Both the position numbers and the translations under genes were made by a program. The notes beneath the pieces are model-generated. The model was not told where the DNA came from and did no database searches. It was given only the letters and a program-made list of their open reading frames with translations. A DNA stretch of 52,083 bases from Chlamydomonas sphaeroides (taxonomy: Eukaryota; Chlorophyta; Chlorophyceae; Chlamydomonadales; Chlamydomonadaceae): positions 2,122 through 54,204 of the forward strand of contig BDDC01000439.1 in assembly GCA_001662425.1 (NCBI GenBank). Direction: 5' to 3'. Position 1 is the first letter of the stretch; each line of letters begins with the position of its first letter. Of the stretch, positions 1 through 11,027 are shown one piece after another.

Positions 1-2460
1 GCCAAGCGGCGTCGCGGCCCCGGTGACGAGCCGCGACCGCTGGCCGGGGGCCCAAGCCCGTCGCACGGCGGCGCCGACGCGTACGACGACGGCGGCGGGT
101 ACGGGTACGACGCCGGCGGCCGCAGCCCGTCGCCGGATGCGCCGACGCTGCAGCGGGCTGGGACCTACCCTGCCTCCCAGCCGTTTCCCCACCACAACCA
201 CAACCACCATCGCCAAGCGCCGCCACAACACGAGCCGCCGCGGCCGGCGCAGCAGCGCTACGGGCTCCTCCCCTCAGCGCCGCCGCCGCACATGCAGTAC
301 GCCGCCGACGGCGCGACCGCGCGGCGCGCGAGCGCCGACGGCGCAGCCGGGCCCGCCGGCGACCGGCCCTGGCCGCACGCGGAGCGACCGGGGTCGAGCG
401 GCCGGGGGCGCTACGGGCTGCAGCCGCCGCGGGAGGAGCGCGGCAGCCGCGACAAGCAGGGTCGCGACAAGCAGCAGGGGCAGGGGCAGGGGGCCGCGGC
501 GCAGCCCAAGCCGCCGGGCGTCCGGGCGCCGCAGGGCGTGTTGCTGCCCATGCGCGAGGGCCTGGCGCCGGGCCTGGAGGCGGAGCCGCCGCCCGCGGCG
601 CCGGGCGCAGCCGACAAGGCAGGCGAGGCGGCGGAGGCGGCGCCGGCGGCCGCTGCGAAGGCGCATGCGGCGCTGCCGCCGCACCTTCGCCGGGCGCCGG
701 GACCGCCGCCGCCGGCGCAGCACGGGCAGGCGCAGCTGCCTGCCGCTGCCGCTTTCGCAGCTGCCTTGCAGCCCCAGCCACCGCCGCATCTCCTGCCTAC
801 CGGCGGCGCGCCCGCGCCCGCACATCCGCAGCCGCAGCCACAACCGCAGCCTCCGAATCTCGTCGCAGCCGCGCCACTGGCGCCGCTGCCGCCCCCGCAC
901 ATGTTGCCGAAAGCAGCACCTGCCCCCCAGCCGCAGCCGCAGCCGCAACCGCAACCGCAGCCGCAGCCGCCCACAGCGCAGCCGCAGCACGACCAAGCGC
1001 CCGCAGCCGCAGCCGCAGCCGGCGCGCCCGCGCCGTCCGCTGCGGCGCCGCCGGCCGGCGCGGCGCCCGCCCTGGAGCTGACAATGGTGGACCCCACCCG
1101 CTTCAGCCTCACCTTTGACCTGCTGCAACCCCGCGAGGCCATCGTGGCACAGCTGCAGCACATCATGCAGAGCATGGCGGCAGGCCACGCCGGCGGCGGC
1201 GGCGCCGCCGCCGCCGCTGCGGGCGTGGTGGTCAAGCCGGAGCCGGGCGTGCCGGCAGCGCAGCTGGGACCGGTGGGGGTGGACGGCGTCGCCGGCGAGG
1301 GCGGCGGCCTGGAGACGGAGGTGCCGGTTGTGAAAGTGGAGCCGATGGCCTGGGACGGCGGGGCGGATGCGGCGGCGCCGACGGCGGCGACCGAGGGCGG
1401 CAGCGGCAAGGGCTCCAACGAGTTTAAGGAGGGCCGCCAAGGGGGCGCGAGCCATGTTGTCAAGTTCACCATTTACAGTGAGCAGGATTGCCGATCTCCG
1501 AGAAGATCTATGGGGTTGGCGGAAAAGGACACGAAGCGCTTGCGCGCTGGCCTTGGCCAGAGGCGGCGCCGTGTGCGCGGGCGCCCGCTGCCAGGCCTGT
1601 ACATCAGCGCCGCGGGGCCTGTTGGGGCCCTTGTTGGGGCCCTTGCCTGCGTGGCTCCCCAGCCGCCTCCGCCCGCGGGCGCGCCGCTGCCGCAGACATG
1701 CCCGTGCGCTACTCCCCACCTTCCCGCATGAATAACACCTGCCCTGTGCCTCAATGCCTTGCCATCTCCCCTCCCCAGGCCTGGACTGCTTCCTGTGCGA
1801 ACCCTACATCCCCGACCCCGCCACCGAGGACTGGGGGCTGCGGCGGCCGGCGGACGCGGACATGGCCGCGTTGCAGGAGGACGACGACGACGCAGAGGTG
1901 TGCGGGCGAGCAGCGGCGGGCGCGGGCGGGCGGCTGCGGCGGGGGGCTGGCTGCGGCGGGAGGCGGCGGCTTTGTAGAGCCGTCCGAGCGGAGTGCACGC
2001 ATCGCCACATGCGGCATGCGGCACCTCGCGCCGGCCACGGGCGGGCTGCGGGCCCTGCGAGTGCCGGCCCGGTCCATGCTGTCAGGAGACCGCTGGCGGC
2101 ACGCTTGCCGCAACACATGCGCGCTCGCACATGCAGGTGCATGAGTCTGAGCACCAGTCGTGCCGCCCGTCGCTCCAACATATTCCGCTCCCTCCCCGGC
2201 CGCAGGTGGTTCTGGTCGCAGACATGGGCCCGGAGGAGGCCGCCAGCCTGCGGGCCCAAGCCGAGGCCGCCGCCGCCGAGTCGGCCGCGGCGGCGGTGGC
2301 GGGTGCGCAGCCGGGCGGGGCCGACAAGGCCGTGTCGGACGCTGGCGGCGGGCCCGCGGGCGGCGGCGGCGGCGGCGGCGGCGGTGGGTCGTGGACGGGC
2401 GTCACTGCGGTCAACGAGCAGGCGATCAGCATGCTGGACAGGCTGTTGCGGGGTGGGTAG
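1..2460 (+). CDS. Unrecognised Pro/Gln/Ala-rich protein, 3' part
   Basis: The 5' end lies outside the window. Proposed exons are 1-1477, 1779-1897 and 2206-2460. The frame is open from base 1, the donors (A|GTGAGC and GAG|GTGTGC) and acceptors (CCCCAG, CCGCAG) fit, and phases 1 and 0 agree across both introns, giving 616 visible residues. The first 360 residues are low complexity, with a His/Asn run, KQQGQGQG and a long (PQ)n tract. A more ordered part follows (PTRFSLTFDLLQPREAIVAQ, VVKFTIYS), then a segment with CFLCEPYIPDP and an acidic DDDDAE stretch, and a C-terminal end with an Ala-rich helix and NEQAISMLDRLL. Two sumoylation consensus sites, VKPE (Lys about 412) and VKVE (Lys about 445), sit in the linker. 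The composition is like a nuclear regulatory or scaffold protein, but I recognise no family and assign no function. Confidence 0.6.
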
Positions 2461-3661
2461 GGGCTGGGGGTTCGGTTGAGCGTGCAGCGGCAGGGGCGCG
2501 AGGGGCTGGGCAGGCGAGGCAGTGTGGGGATGGTGGGGTTACGCGGCAGGCAGGGCTGCGGCCTTTGGGAGGTAGCGGTTGGGCATGTGGGCGGCGCGGG
2601 CAGGGGCTGGGGGCAGGGGGCAGGGGGCAGCGGCAAGCGGCGCGGAGCTTGCCAGCGGCCGTCAGGGGGTGAAGTGGCTGTGCTGGATATTGTGCAGCGC
2701 ACAGCAGCGCCGGCAGCGGCGAGAGCGCGGGCCGGTGTCTGGCGTATGGACCAGCCTGGCATGGACTGGTGTAGACAGGAGCGTACCGGTGGGGCTGGGT
2801 GCGGAGGGCTGGGCGCAGGGGCAGTTCGTACCAGCATTGTGGCGTGTGGGCAGCTTTGGTGAGCGGAAGAAGTGTGTGCTCTATCGGCGTGGGAGCTCGG
2901 AGGCGGCGTCGCTGTGCGCGGGTGGGATGAAGGCCAGGAGCAGCAGGGCGGGTTGCGTATTGCCGTGCCTTATCCCATACGTTGTTTGAACTGCAAGGCT
3001 GCTGCGGCGTGAGGTCGCAACGCGCATGGGCCTAAAGCAGCCAAGCAGGCTGTTGCTTAGAGCACGGTGACATGACCGTCACGGACGAAATCTCGCCGAA
3101 CCGTGCCTGAATCACGCTGTCAGATACACGTTGTATCGCGACCTAACATCGGCACGGGCGCACGCAGGGCGCGGCCTTGGCGCAGTACAACCGTAGATCC
3201 TTACAGCGGCCGACACGCGGCCAGTGAGCCACCAGAGCCGCTGGCATCTGGCATCTGACGCAGCGCCAGCACCTGCTCCCGTCCGCCATGCCGCGCCCCC
3301 TAGGGCTGCCCTCCCCCCGCCCCTCGCTTGACACCGTCCCCGACGCTGCCGGCGGGCGACTCGACAGCGAGCACCACCACATCCTCCTCCCCCAGCACAC
3401 CCTCGCGTCGCAGCAGCGCCGCCGCTCCGGTAGGCATGCGCTACGCCCCCTAGCTCAGCCGTGACCACGGCGCATACCGTCAGCGCGAGCTAACATCCCT
3501 GCGCTGCGCGGCCGCCGCGGCGCTGGCGAAGAGCCCTGCGCGCGCCACCCCTCATAGCGCACTGCGCCCGCCTGCTGCATGCAGCCCCCGTGCTGCTGCG
3601 TGCACAGCCCCCGTGCTGCCGCTTGCCGTGCGGCGGCAGCGGCAAACTCGCGGCGGCTGCC
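2461..3661. other. Intergenic / 3'-UTR stretch
   Basis: This lies between the stop of the first gene and the stop of the convergent UMP1 gene, so it should hold both 3' UTRs. Open frames here are GC-driven and none matches a family. A minus-strand TGTAA motif at 3201-3205 is the only signal I can point to. Confidence 0.5.
3201..3205 (-). terminator. Candidate polyadenylation signal for UMP1
   Basis: TGTAA on the minus strand, about 460 bases past the UMP1 stop codon. TGTAA is the common green-algal poly(A) signal. A five-base motif can occur by chance, so this is tentative. Confidence 0.35.
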
Positions 3662-4426
3662 TCAGAGCAGGCCCCGCGTCATCTTCTCCTGCCCCACGCC
3701 CAACAAGCCCAGCTTGACCTGCATCGTGCGGGAGGCGGTGTAGGGTGCGGGGGCGCTCGGCGGACAGATAACGCGGGGCGAGCCTGCTCCACAGGGCAGA
3801 GCCGTGGCGGTCAGCACAGCTTGGGGAACTCCCGCGACGAACTGCGGCGTCGAGCAGGCCCCCACTGGCGGAGCACGAGGCCTCCTCAACCCCTCCACCG
3901 AGTCGGAGGGATTGAGCCCGAGCTGCGCGGTCCGTGCCAGCGTAATAAAAGCAGGCTCGGGTTGTTGGGCTGCTCGGGTATGTGAGCAGCGCCCAATTGT
4001 CCGTCGCCCGCAGCGACGCCTCCGCTGGTCCCCACCCCCACCCCCACCCCCACGCACCTCCATCTGCGAGTGCAGGTCCACCGGCGGCAGCGTGGCCATG
4101 TCCGGCATGCCCAGGTAGGACTCGTAGCGGAACTCGTCCAGCTCGCCGGTGAGGGACTCCAGCCCCAGCAGGGACGATGGCCCGGCACCCGGCAGGCGGG
4201 TGAACTTGCTGAGGATTTGCGCCTCAATCTGCGCCTTGGCAGGCGCCGCTACTCCGTACAGGTCACGCAGCATCTGGTGCTGCGAGGCCACGATACGCTG
4301 CTGGCTTTCCCGCTGGATCTGGTCGACAGGGTGCTTCGCGGCAGCGTCCTCCTTCAGCGCTGACAGGCCCAGACGGAGAGCATCGTGCGACTTGGACTGG
4401 AACGGCAGCGCTGGAGCCCCGTCCAT
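3662..4426 (-). CDS. UMP1: Proteasome maturation factor UMP1/POMP
   Basis: Two exons, 4426-4058 and 3718-3662, joined GAG|GTGCGT to ATGCAG|GTC in phase 0, encode 141 aa, the normal length of the family. The protein is the short-lived chaperone that assists 20S proteasome half-mer dimerisation and beta-subunit propeptide processing and is degraded as the first substrate. Family landmarks are visible: the N-terminal SHDALRLGLSALKED block followed by HPVDQIQ, the central helix with GVAAPAKAQIEAQILSKF, the LPGAGPSSLLGLESLTGELD block, and the C-terminal QMEVKLGLL signature. The start at 4426 is the only ATG in the open frame, and an upstream 5' UTR exon is possible. The gene is divergent from the calcium channel gene, with about 460 bases between proposed starts. 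Confidence 0.93.
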   Translation of the reverse strand: MDGAPALPFQSKSHDALRLGLSALKEDAAAKHPVDQIQRESQQRIVASQHQMLRDLYGVAAPAKAQIEAQILSKFTRLPGAGPSSLLGLESLTGELDEFRYESYLGMPDMATLPPVDLHSQMEVRGGGGGGGDQRRRRCGRRTIGRCSHTRAAQQPEPAFITLARTAQLGLNPSDSVEGLRRPRAPPVGACSTPQFVAGVPQAVLTATALPCGAGSPRVICPPSAPAPYTASRTMQVKLGLLGVGQEKMTRGLL

Positions 4427-4882
4427 CGCTGCGAGCTGTGAAAAGCAGATTCGCCTCTCGTGAGCGTTCAATAGTGCGGGGTTTCGCTGGGTTAATGGTG
4501 CAACGTGTATGCCCTGCGATGTCTGTGCGGTCTGTGCAGGCTCTCGGAGTTTCGCACGCAGGTGGTCGTTTTGGTATCGGTTCCCCGTGGAATCGCACGT
4601 CTCTCCTGACTCAGTAAGCGTGTAAGCCGACCACACCCCGCATACCTATGCTGTTTGATGTACACGCCGATGTAAAGAGCCTAGAAATGCGTGTTGGCCT
4701 TCCACTCTTAGACTGTCAAACAAGCTCAAAACTCAACGGCCGCTTGTCAGACCTCCTACGATGACGCTTACAACATATTAGCCGGCGTCGAGGCCTTGGA
4801 AAGCAATAAGGGTGCAATGGGGACGCCTGCGCTGGTCGGGACCTAAACCTGGAGTGCGCCCCTTGCTGGGGCAGCAGTGGGC
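4427..4882. promoter_or_regulatory. Divergent intergenic region, UMP1 and calcium channel
   Basis: About 460 bases between the proposed UMP1 start (minus) and the proposed first channel exon (plus). It is locally more AT-rich than the flanking genes. Promoters and 5' UTRs of both genes must lie here or in unseen upstream exons. I see no clear TATA box or known motif. Confidence 0.4.
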
Positions 4883-7800
4883 ATGGCAGCCGAGGGAGGC
4901 ACCGGCCCAGGGCCTCCGGGCGCTCCGGACAGCCATGTAATGGCAAGCACGAGCAGGCCGCCAGCAGGAAGCGCGGAGGAGGCAGAGAAGCAAACGGATG
5001 TCGCTGGCTCAAACGGCGCACACTATGCGGTGCGGGTCACGGACGCACGGGGACCGACCGCGGCCCGGGAACGTGTCGCGCTGACTGACCCCGACCACCC
5101 GCTGACCTCGCGCGTGGACCTTGCTGCAGGCCATCATGCTGGCGGCGCCGGAGGTGTCGTTGTTCTGTCTGCGGAAAACCAACCCCGTGCGGCGGGCTTG
5201 CGTGGTCATCTCCCACAACCCCTGGTTCGACAGGACCATCCTGTTCTGTATCCTCGCCAATTGCGTCACTCTTGGAATGAGCAGCAACAGACATGGTTTC
5301 GATCACACATCCATGGGGAGCACGCTCTCAAAACTGGTGAGCTGGGCGGGTAGGGCCGAGCATCACGGCTGGGGTACTGGCAACTGTACACCTGCCAAAG
5401 CTCGGCCCAACGCATACCTTCCAACAATCCTCCCGCGTCCCCGCCGTGCCCTCAGGAGTACCTCTGGGTGCGTGTCTGAGATGGGCGCTATCGGACAGCC
5501 GGGCGCTGGGATGGCATCGGGGCCCGCTTGCTGGGGCTGCGCCCTGCTGAGCAACTGTGGCTGGGGCGCGGGAGCGCGTCCAACCCACACCGTGCTGAGG
5601 CCGCTTGCGGTGCGTTGTCGCTCCCGCAGGTGGCCATCTTCTCTGTGGAGGCGCTGCTGAAGATCATTGCCATGGGCTTTGTCCTCGCCCCGGGGACCTA
5701 CCTGCGAGACGGTGAGGCGCGCCGGCGTCGGGTCACGGGTGCTGCGGCCCTCGGCCGCCGTCAAGCCTGTCGCGCACGGGGCAGGGCGGTTGCGCTGGAG
5801 GGTGCCGGCCACATGCGAGACGCTGCCTCCTGCTCGCCTCGCAGGTTGGAACGTGGTGGACTTCAGCGTAGTCTTATTAGGCTACGTGGACCTGTTCACG
5901 GCCGGCAACCTGACGGCGCTGAGGACAGTGCGCGTGCTGCGCCCGCTGCGCGCCATCACGCGCGTCCGCGGCATGCGGGTGAGCACACCGTCCGCGCGTT
6001 CCGCACCTGCAGCGGCACCTGCCGGTTGCGGGAGCTGGTGGTGCTGCCAGTGCCGCAGGGCGGGAGTTAGGCCAGCAGGGCCGAGGCGCCGTGAGCAGCG
6101 GGGTGCGTCTGAGCCCCACGGAGGGGCGCTGGTACGCACGCTGCGCTAGAAGCATGCACGTGCGATGCGGCGCGGAGTAGAACGTTATGGAGCCACGCCT
6201 GGGCTGGCTTGGAAGCCGGAGACGCCGGGGCGCGCCTGCGCGCCGCTGGCGGCCAGCTGGCTGAGGAGCGAAGCAGGCGGGCGCTGCGGCAGCCGCTCAC
6301 AGCAGGCCGGCATGCAGCAGTGTGGCGGCGGTTCAGCTGGCGGCAGAGGGCTGGAGCCGAGCATGTCGCAGCTGGCGCGGCGCCAACGCTTGGCCAACGG
6401 CCGCGGTGCCCCTCGCACCGACGGACGGCTTAGGTTGTCGGGGCAGCGGCGACTCCCGCGTGCCGCCGCCGGCGCTGGCCACGGCGGCGAGCAGCCGGCA
6501 GCAAAGTTTCGCGCTGCGGCTTCTGGCGCCATGGATTGGTGCTGCACGGCTGCAGGCCTTGCGCCGCCGCCATGTTGTCGGAGGCTTTGGGCACGGCGGC
6601 AGCCGAACGGGCGACACACAGTGCTGACCCGTCGCTGGACGGGTTGCCAACAGCAGCGGCACCAGCACGCCCCGCCCACTGGCCGGGCTCCAATGGGTCC
6701 TGGCAGCATGCCAGCGGTGGCGCTGCGGCCTCGCCAGGCGCCGCTGGGCTGCCGCCGCAGCGACACCACTAGCTTACGGTGCTGGCAGACACCTCGACAG
6801 ACCCCAGCGGCGCCCGGGGCCGAGGGCACCGGCTGCCGGCTCCCCACCCGAGTGCGGGCCCTTCCAGCATGCCGGCGCGCCCCGGCGCCGCTGCACTACC
6901 TGTCTATTTCGCCCGTCACCTGGAGGCCCCGTCAGCTGCCGCCCTCACTTTCTCGCCCCCACCCGCCATTAACGCATTATATTGCCCCCGCCCGCCCACT
7001 CGTGCCCAACAGGTGCTGGTGACAACTATGATCGCCTCCATGCCCATGCTCATGGACGTGCTCTTCCTCAGCGCCTTCGCCTTCTTCATCTTCGGTCTGG
7101 TGGCGGTGCAGCTGTTTGCCGGCGTGCTGCGCTACAGGTGGGGCGCTCCCGCCGCCACTCCCCGCAGACCCTGGCGCGGAGCCCGCAGCGGCCGCCGTGC
7201 GCCCCTCGCTGGCTCGACAGCAGCGCCGCGGGCTCGTCTCCTGGGCGCTGCGGGCTCAGTCTTGGGTCGCGTGCGCTGCCGCTCTCTAATGCAACAGCGT
7301 CCCTGCGTGACCACGCGCCTGTGCTAGCAGCCGGCATGCACCTGGTGGCTAGCGGGGGTTGCTGCGTTTGCGCCAGCAGCAGCCCGCACGCGACTGCGCC
7401 CGCCCGCTGGCAGGTGTGGCGAGCCCGTCTTCGACGGCGCATACACGCTGCCCAGCGGCAGCGGGCCGCCGCAGTACCACAACCTGACGTACGCGGTGTC
7501 GGATGATGCGTCCGGTCAGACGTGCAGCGGGCCCCTGGCGATAGGTGCGCGGCGCGCGGGGCTGGCCGCGGGCCGCTCCTGCAGGGCCCAAGACGGCCGA
7601 TGCAGGGCGGTGCACGGACCGGCAGTAAAGCGCCGGCTCCGGATTTAAGGCAGGGTCAGGGGGGGGCTGACAGCGGCTGTGGGGGGGGGGGGCGCGCGCG
7701 CCGCGACGCCCTCCGCTGCGAGCTCGGTTGTGTACCCTGATCGCCCTGTTCCCTTTTTACATCCCTGACTGCGCTGTTTCCGCTGCAGACGCGGAGTGGT

Positions 7801-10800
7801 TCGAGGTGGACGGCAGGGCGGTGGCGTCGCTAGGGCCGGGGGGCCTGGGCTTCGTGTGCCCCTCGGGCACCGTGTGCACGCAGGTGCGTGGGGCGCACCG
7901 CACGGCGCCACAGACAGCCGCTGCCCCGCATGCGCTTCCCTGGGCAGCAGGCCAGCAGGCGGGCGTACCGCGCGTCGCGTGCCCTCAGCAGAAAGGCTTG
8001 CCCATCCTGACCCAACGAGTCGCGCCTGTTGCCTGCCGCGCGGAAGAGGGGAAACAGGCAGCGGGGACGGCAAGGCTCGGGTCGGCGGCGCGCTCTGAGC
8101 CGTCCCGTACCGGTATCTGATCATTTCTGTCGCATGTCTGGTCTGCAGTACGGCAACCCCAACTACGGCATGACGTCGTTCGACCACATCCTGTGGGCCT
8201 GGCTCACCATATTTCAGTGCATCACTCAGGAGTCGTGGACCGATGTCATGTACTACACGCAGGTGGGCGCCGTGGCGGAGGGGCCCGCGTGTGCCGGTAG
8301 CGCGTCCTTGCCGCAAGCCGCCGTCACAGCCGCGAGCGCTGCCGACCGGCAAACCGCTCAGCTGTCCGTACCCTGCTCTCGCCAAGCCCAAGGCCTTGGA
8401 GCTGCCCCTCGCGTGGCTTGCCATCTGTCCTGCCATCGCCCCACTGCCTCGCTTAGCCGGCCTGCGCGCGCTCGCAACGGGCCCTTTGCCTGACGTGCCG
8501 GCACCCCTGCTGAAGCTCTACCGTCACCTCCGCACCAACGTCACCCACCAGGACGCGGTCACGTGGTGGGTGTGGCCCTTCTTCGTGGCGCTCGTCATTT
8601 TCGGCTCCTTCTACATCGTCAACCTGGCGCTGGCGGTGCTGTTCCTCCAGTTCCAGAACGACACCGGCGGCAAGCGGGGCGAGGGCGCCAAGGAGGGCGA
8701 GGGCGGCAAGCGCAAGCGCAGGAAGCGCCGCAGCAGCGGCGCGGAGGGCGCCGAGGGGGACGGCGAAGGCGGCGAGGCGGGGAGCGCCAGCGAGCAGGGG
8801 AGCGAGGACGACAGCGATAGCGAGGGCTCGGGGATGACCAGCCCGCTGTCGTCGAGGTCCAACAGCCGAGTGCTGGCGATGATGGGCCGCAGCGGCGCCA
8901 GCGTGGCGCGGCAGGGCTCCTCCGGCCTGGTGAGTGGGGCGGCCAAGGTTGGCGCAGCGGCGCCAGGCCCGCAGCCGCAGCCGAAGGATACCACCTACGT
9001 TCATTTTCATTACGCATTTGGGCTTGCCACCCAAGTACTCGCATAGTTGTTAGACTCCTTGGTCTGTGTTTTAAGACGGGTCAATTGAAAACATTTCGCC
9101 CCGCCAATGCTCCGCCGCTGACCAGCACCCGTCCCGTGCCGTGTTGGCCGTGCCGTGCCGTGTCCGCAGACGCGCACGCGCACGCGGTTGCCGGAAGATG
9201 TGGTGTCGTCCATGCCGCGCTGGCGGCAGCGCGTGTACGGTCTGGGCACCAGCCTGGGCCTCGAGTACACCACCATGGCGCTCATCATCATCAACACGAT
9301 CGTCATGTGCATCAACTGGTTCGAGATGCCGCGGCGCGTGGAGGACGCCACCAACTACATCAATTACGCGCTCACAATCTATTTCCTCATCGAGCTGATC
9401 ATCAAGCTGGTCGCGTTGGGCGTGATCAAGTGAGTTGAGCCGAGTGCGGAGCACCGTGGGCCCGCCTCAGCCCCGTTCGTGGCGAGCCAGTCCTGCGCTG
9501 CGCTGCCCTTGTGCAACCCACCCCGAGCCTGCTGCTGCTGCTGCTGCCGCCGCCGCCCCCCGCTTCCGCCGCCCAGGTATTTTTCGGACGGCATGAACTG
9601 CTTCGACGCGCTGGTGGTGGCGGTGTCCATGGTGGAGCTGATTCTGGACATCGCACCGTCCGTCAATGGCCTTGGACCGCTGTCGGTGCTGCGCACCTTC
9701 CGCCTGCTGCGTGTGTTTCGCCTCGCGCGCAACTGGAAGGAGCTGCACACCATCATCCACGCCATCTTCAACTCCGTCACCTCCACCATCTACCTGCTGC
9801 TGCTCATGCTGCTGTTCATGTTCATCGCCGCGCTGATGGGCATGCAGCTGTTCGGCTACAAGTGGGTTGAGCATGGACGGGCACGAGCGCGCGCAGCAGC
9901 AGCTGCCCCGGCCTGCCGGCTGCCCCTGTCCTGTTGCGGAAGCCTCTGGGGCCTGTCTTTCCCGGCATCGCTCGTTGCTTGGGGGTTGCTGAGGATGGGG
10001 ACGCTGCGCCGGTGTGCTGGCCGGGTCTGAACTCACCTGGCGCCCGGAGCTTCAAACTATGGCGCGCTGCTCGCTCACGGATGCGCCCTGGCCTGGCCCC
10101 GCCCTCGCCGTCCCGCAGGTTCCAGTTCTGCGACTACGCGGACGGCGCCAGCCCCGTGTGCCCGCTGGGCCAGCGCGTGTGGGGCGACTGCCCCGACCAC
10201 TTCCACTGCTACCGCCCCTGTGGCCCCGACGAGCTGGGCTCCTGGGTGGACGCGCCCGGCTCCGCCTACAACAACCTGGCATTCTGCGAGCGCTTCTGCG
10301 CCTCGCAGGACGCCGAGCAGGCGGCGGACGCCGACCCCGCCTCGCCGGCCGTGGCGGAGGCGGGCGGCTGCGAGTACCTGGCCATGGTTGGCAAGAGCGA
10401 GGTGCCGCGGGCCAACTTCGACAACGTGTTCTGGGGCATCTACACCATTTTCCAGCTGCTCACCACCGAGAACTGGTGAGCTGCACAACCGGCCGCAACC
10501 GACAAGGCCTGTCCGCAAGCGGGGTGGCGCACGGAAGCGTTGCCTTGCACACGGTCTGACCGTGGCACGCACCCTGCCGGCGTCTTGCCGGCGTCTTCCC
10601 GATTGCCTGTCCCTCGGCCGCCCACCGCCCGGCGCCTGCGCGCCTCGAACAGCCCCGAACCCACTCGAGTCCGCTGCAACCTCGCCTCCGCTCGCCTCGC
10701 CCTGCGCCGCTTCCCGCCCTCTACGTCGTAAACGCTTGTGCCAGCGCCCTCGCCACACCCTACACCGCACTTCCCTGGCCCCAGGAACAACATCATGTAC

Positions 10801-10960
10801 GACGGCATGCGCACCACCAGCCCCTGGGTGGCGCTGTACTTCGTCGCAGTCATGCTGGTGCGCCGCCGGGGCTTATGATGGGGCCCACCACGTTCGGGCA
10901 ACTTTGCCTTCCTGCACCCCTCGCCTGCACGCCGAGGGTGCCGCCGGGGCTGTGATGGGG

Positions 10961-11027
<67 letters not shown>

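Noticed and set aside
274..1719. Long minus-strand open frames opposite the first gene
   Set aside because: They are Arg/Gly/Cys-rich shadows of the Pro/Gln/Ala-rich plus frame. The plus frame joins to two further exons in correct phase, the minus frames do not.
6165..7022. Plus-strand 285-aa open frame
   Set aside because: Lies inside the 1-kb intron between channel exons 5845-5978 and 7013-7137; Arg/Ala composition, no family, stops just after the acceptor.
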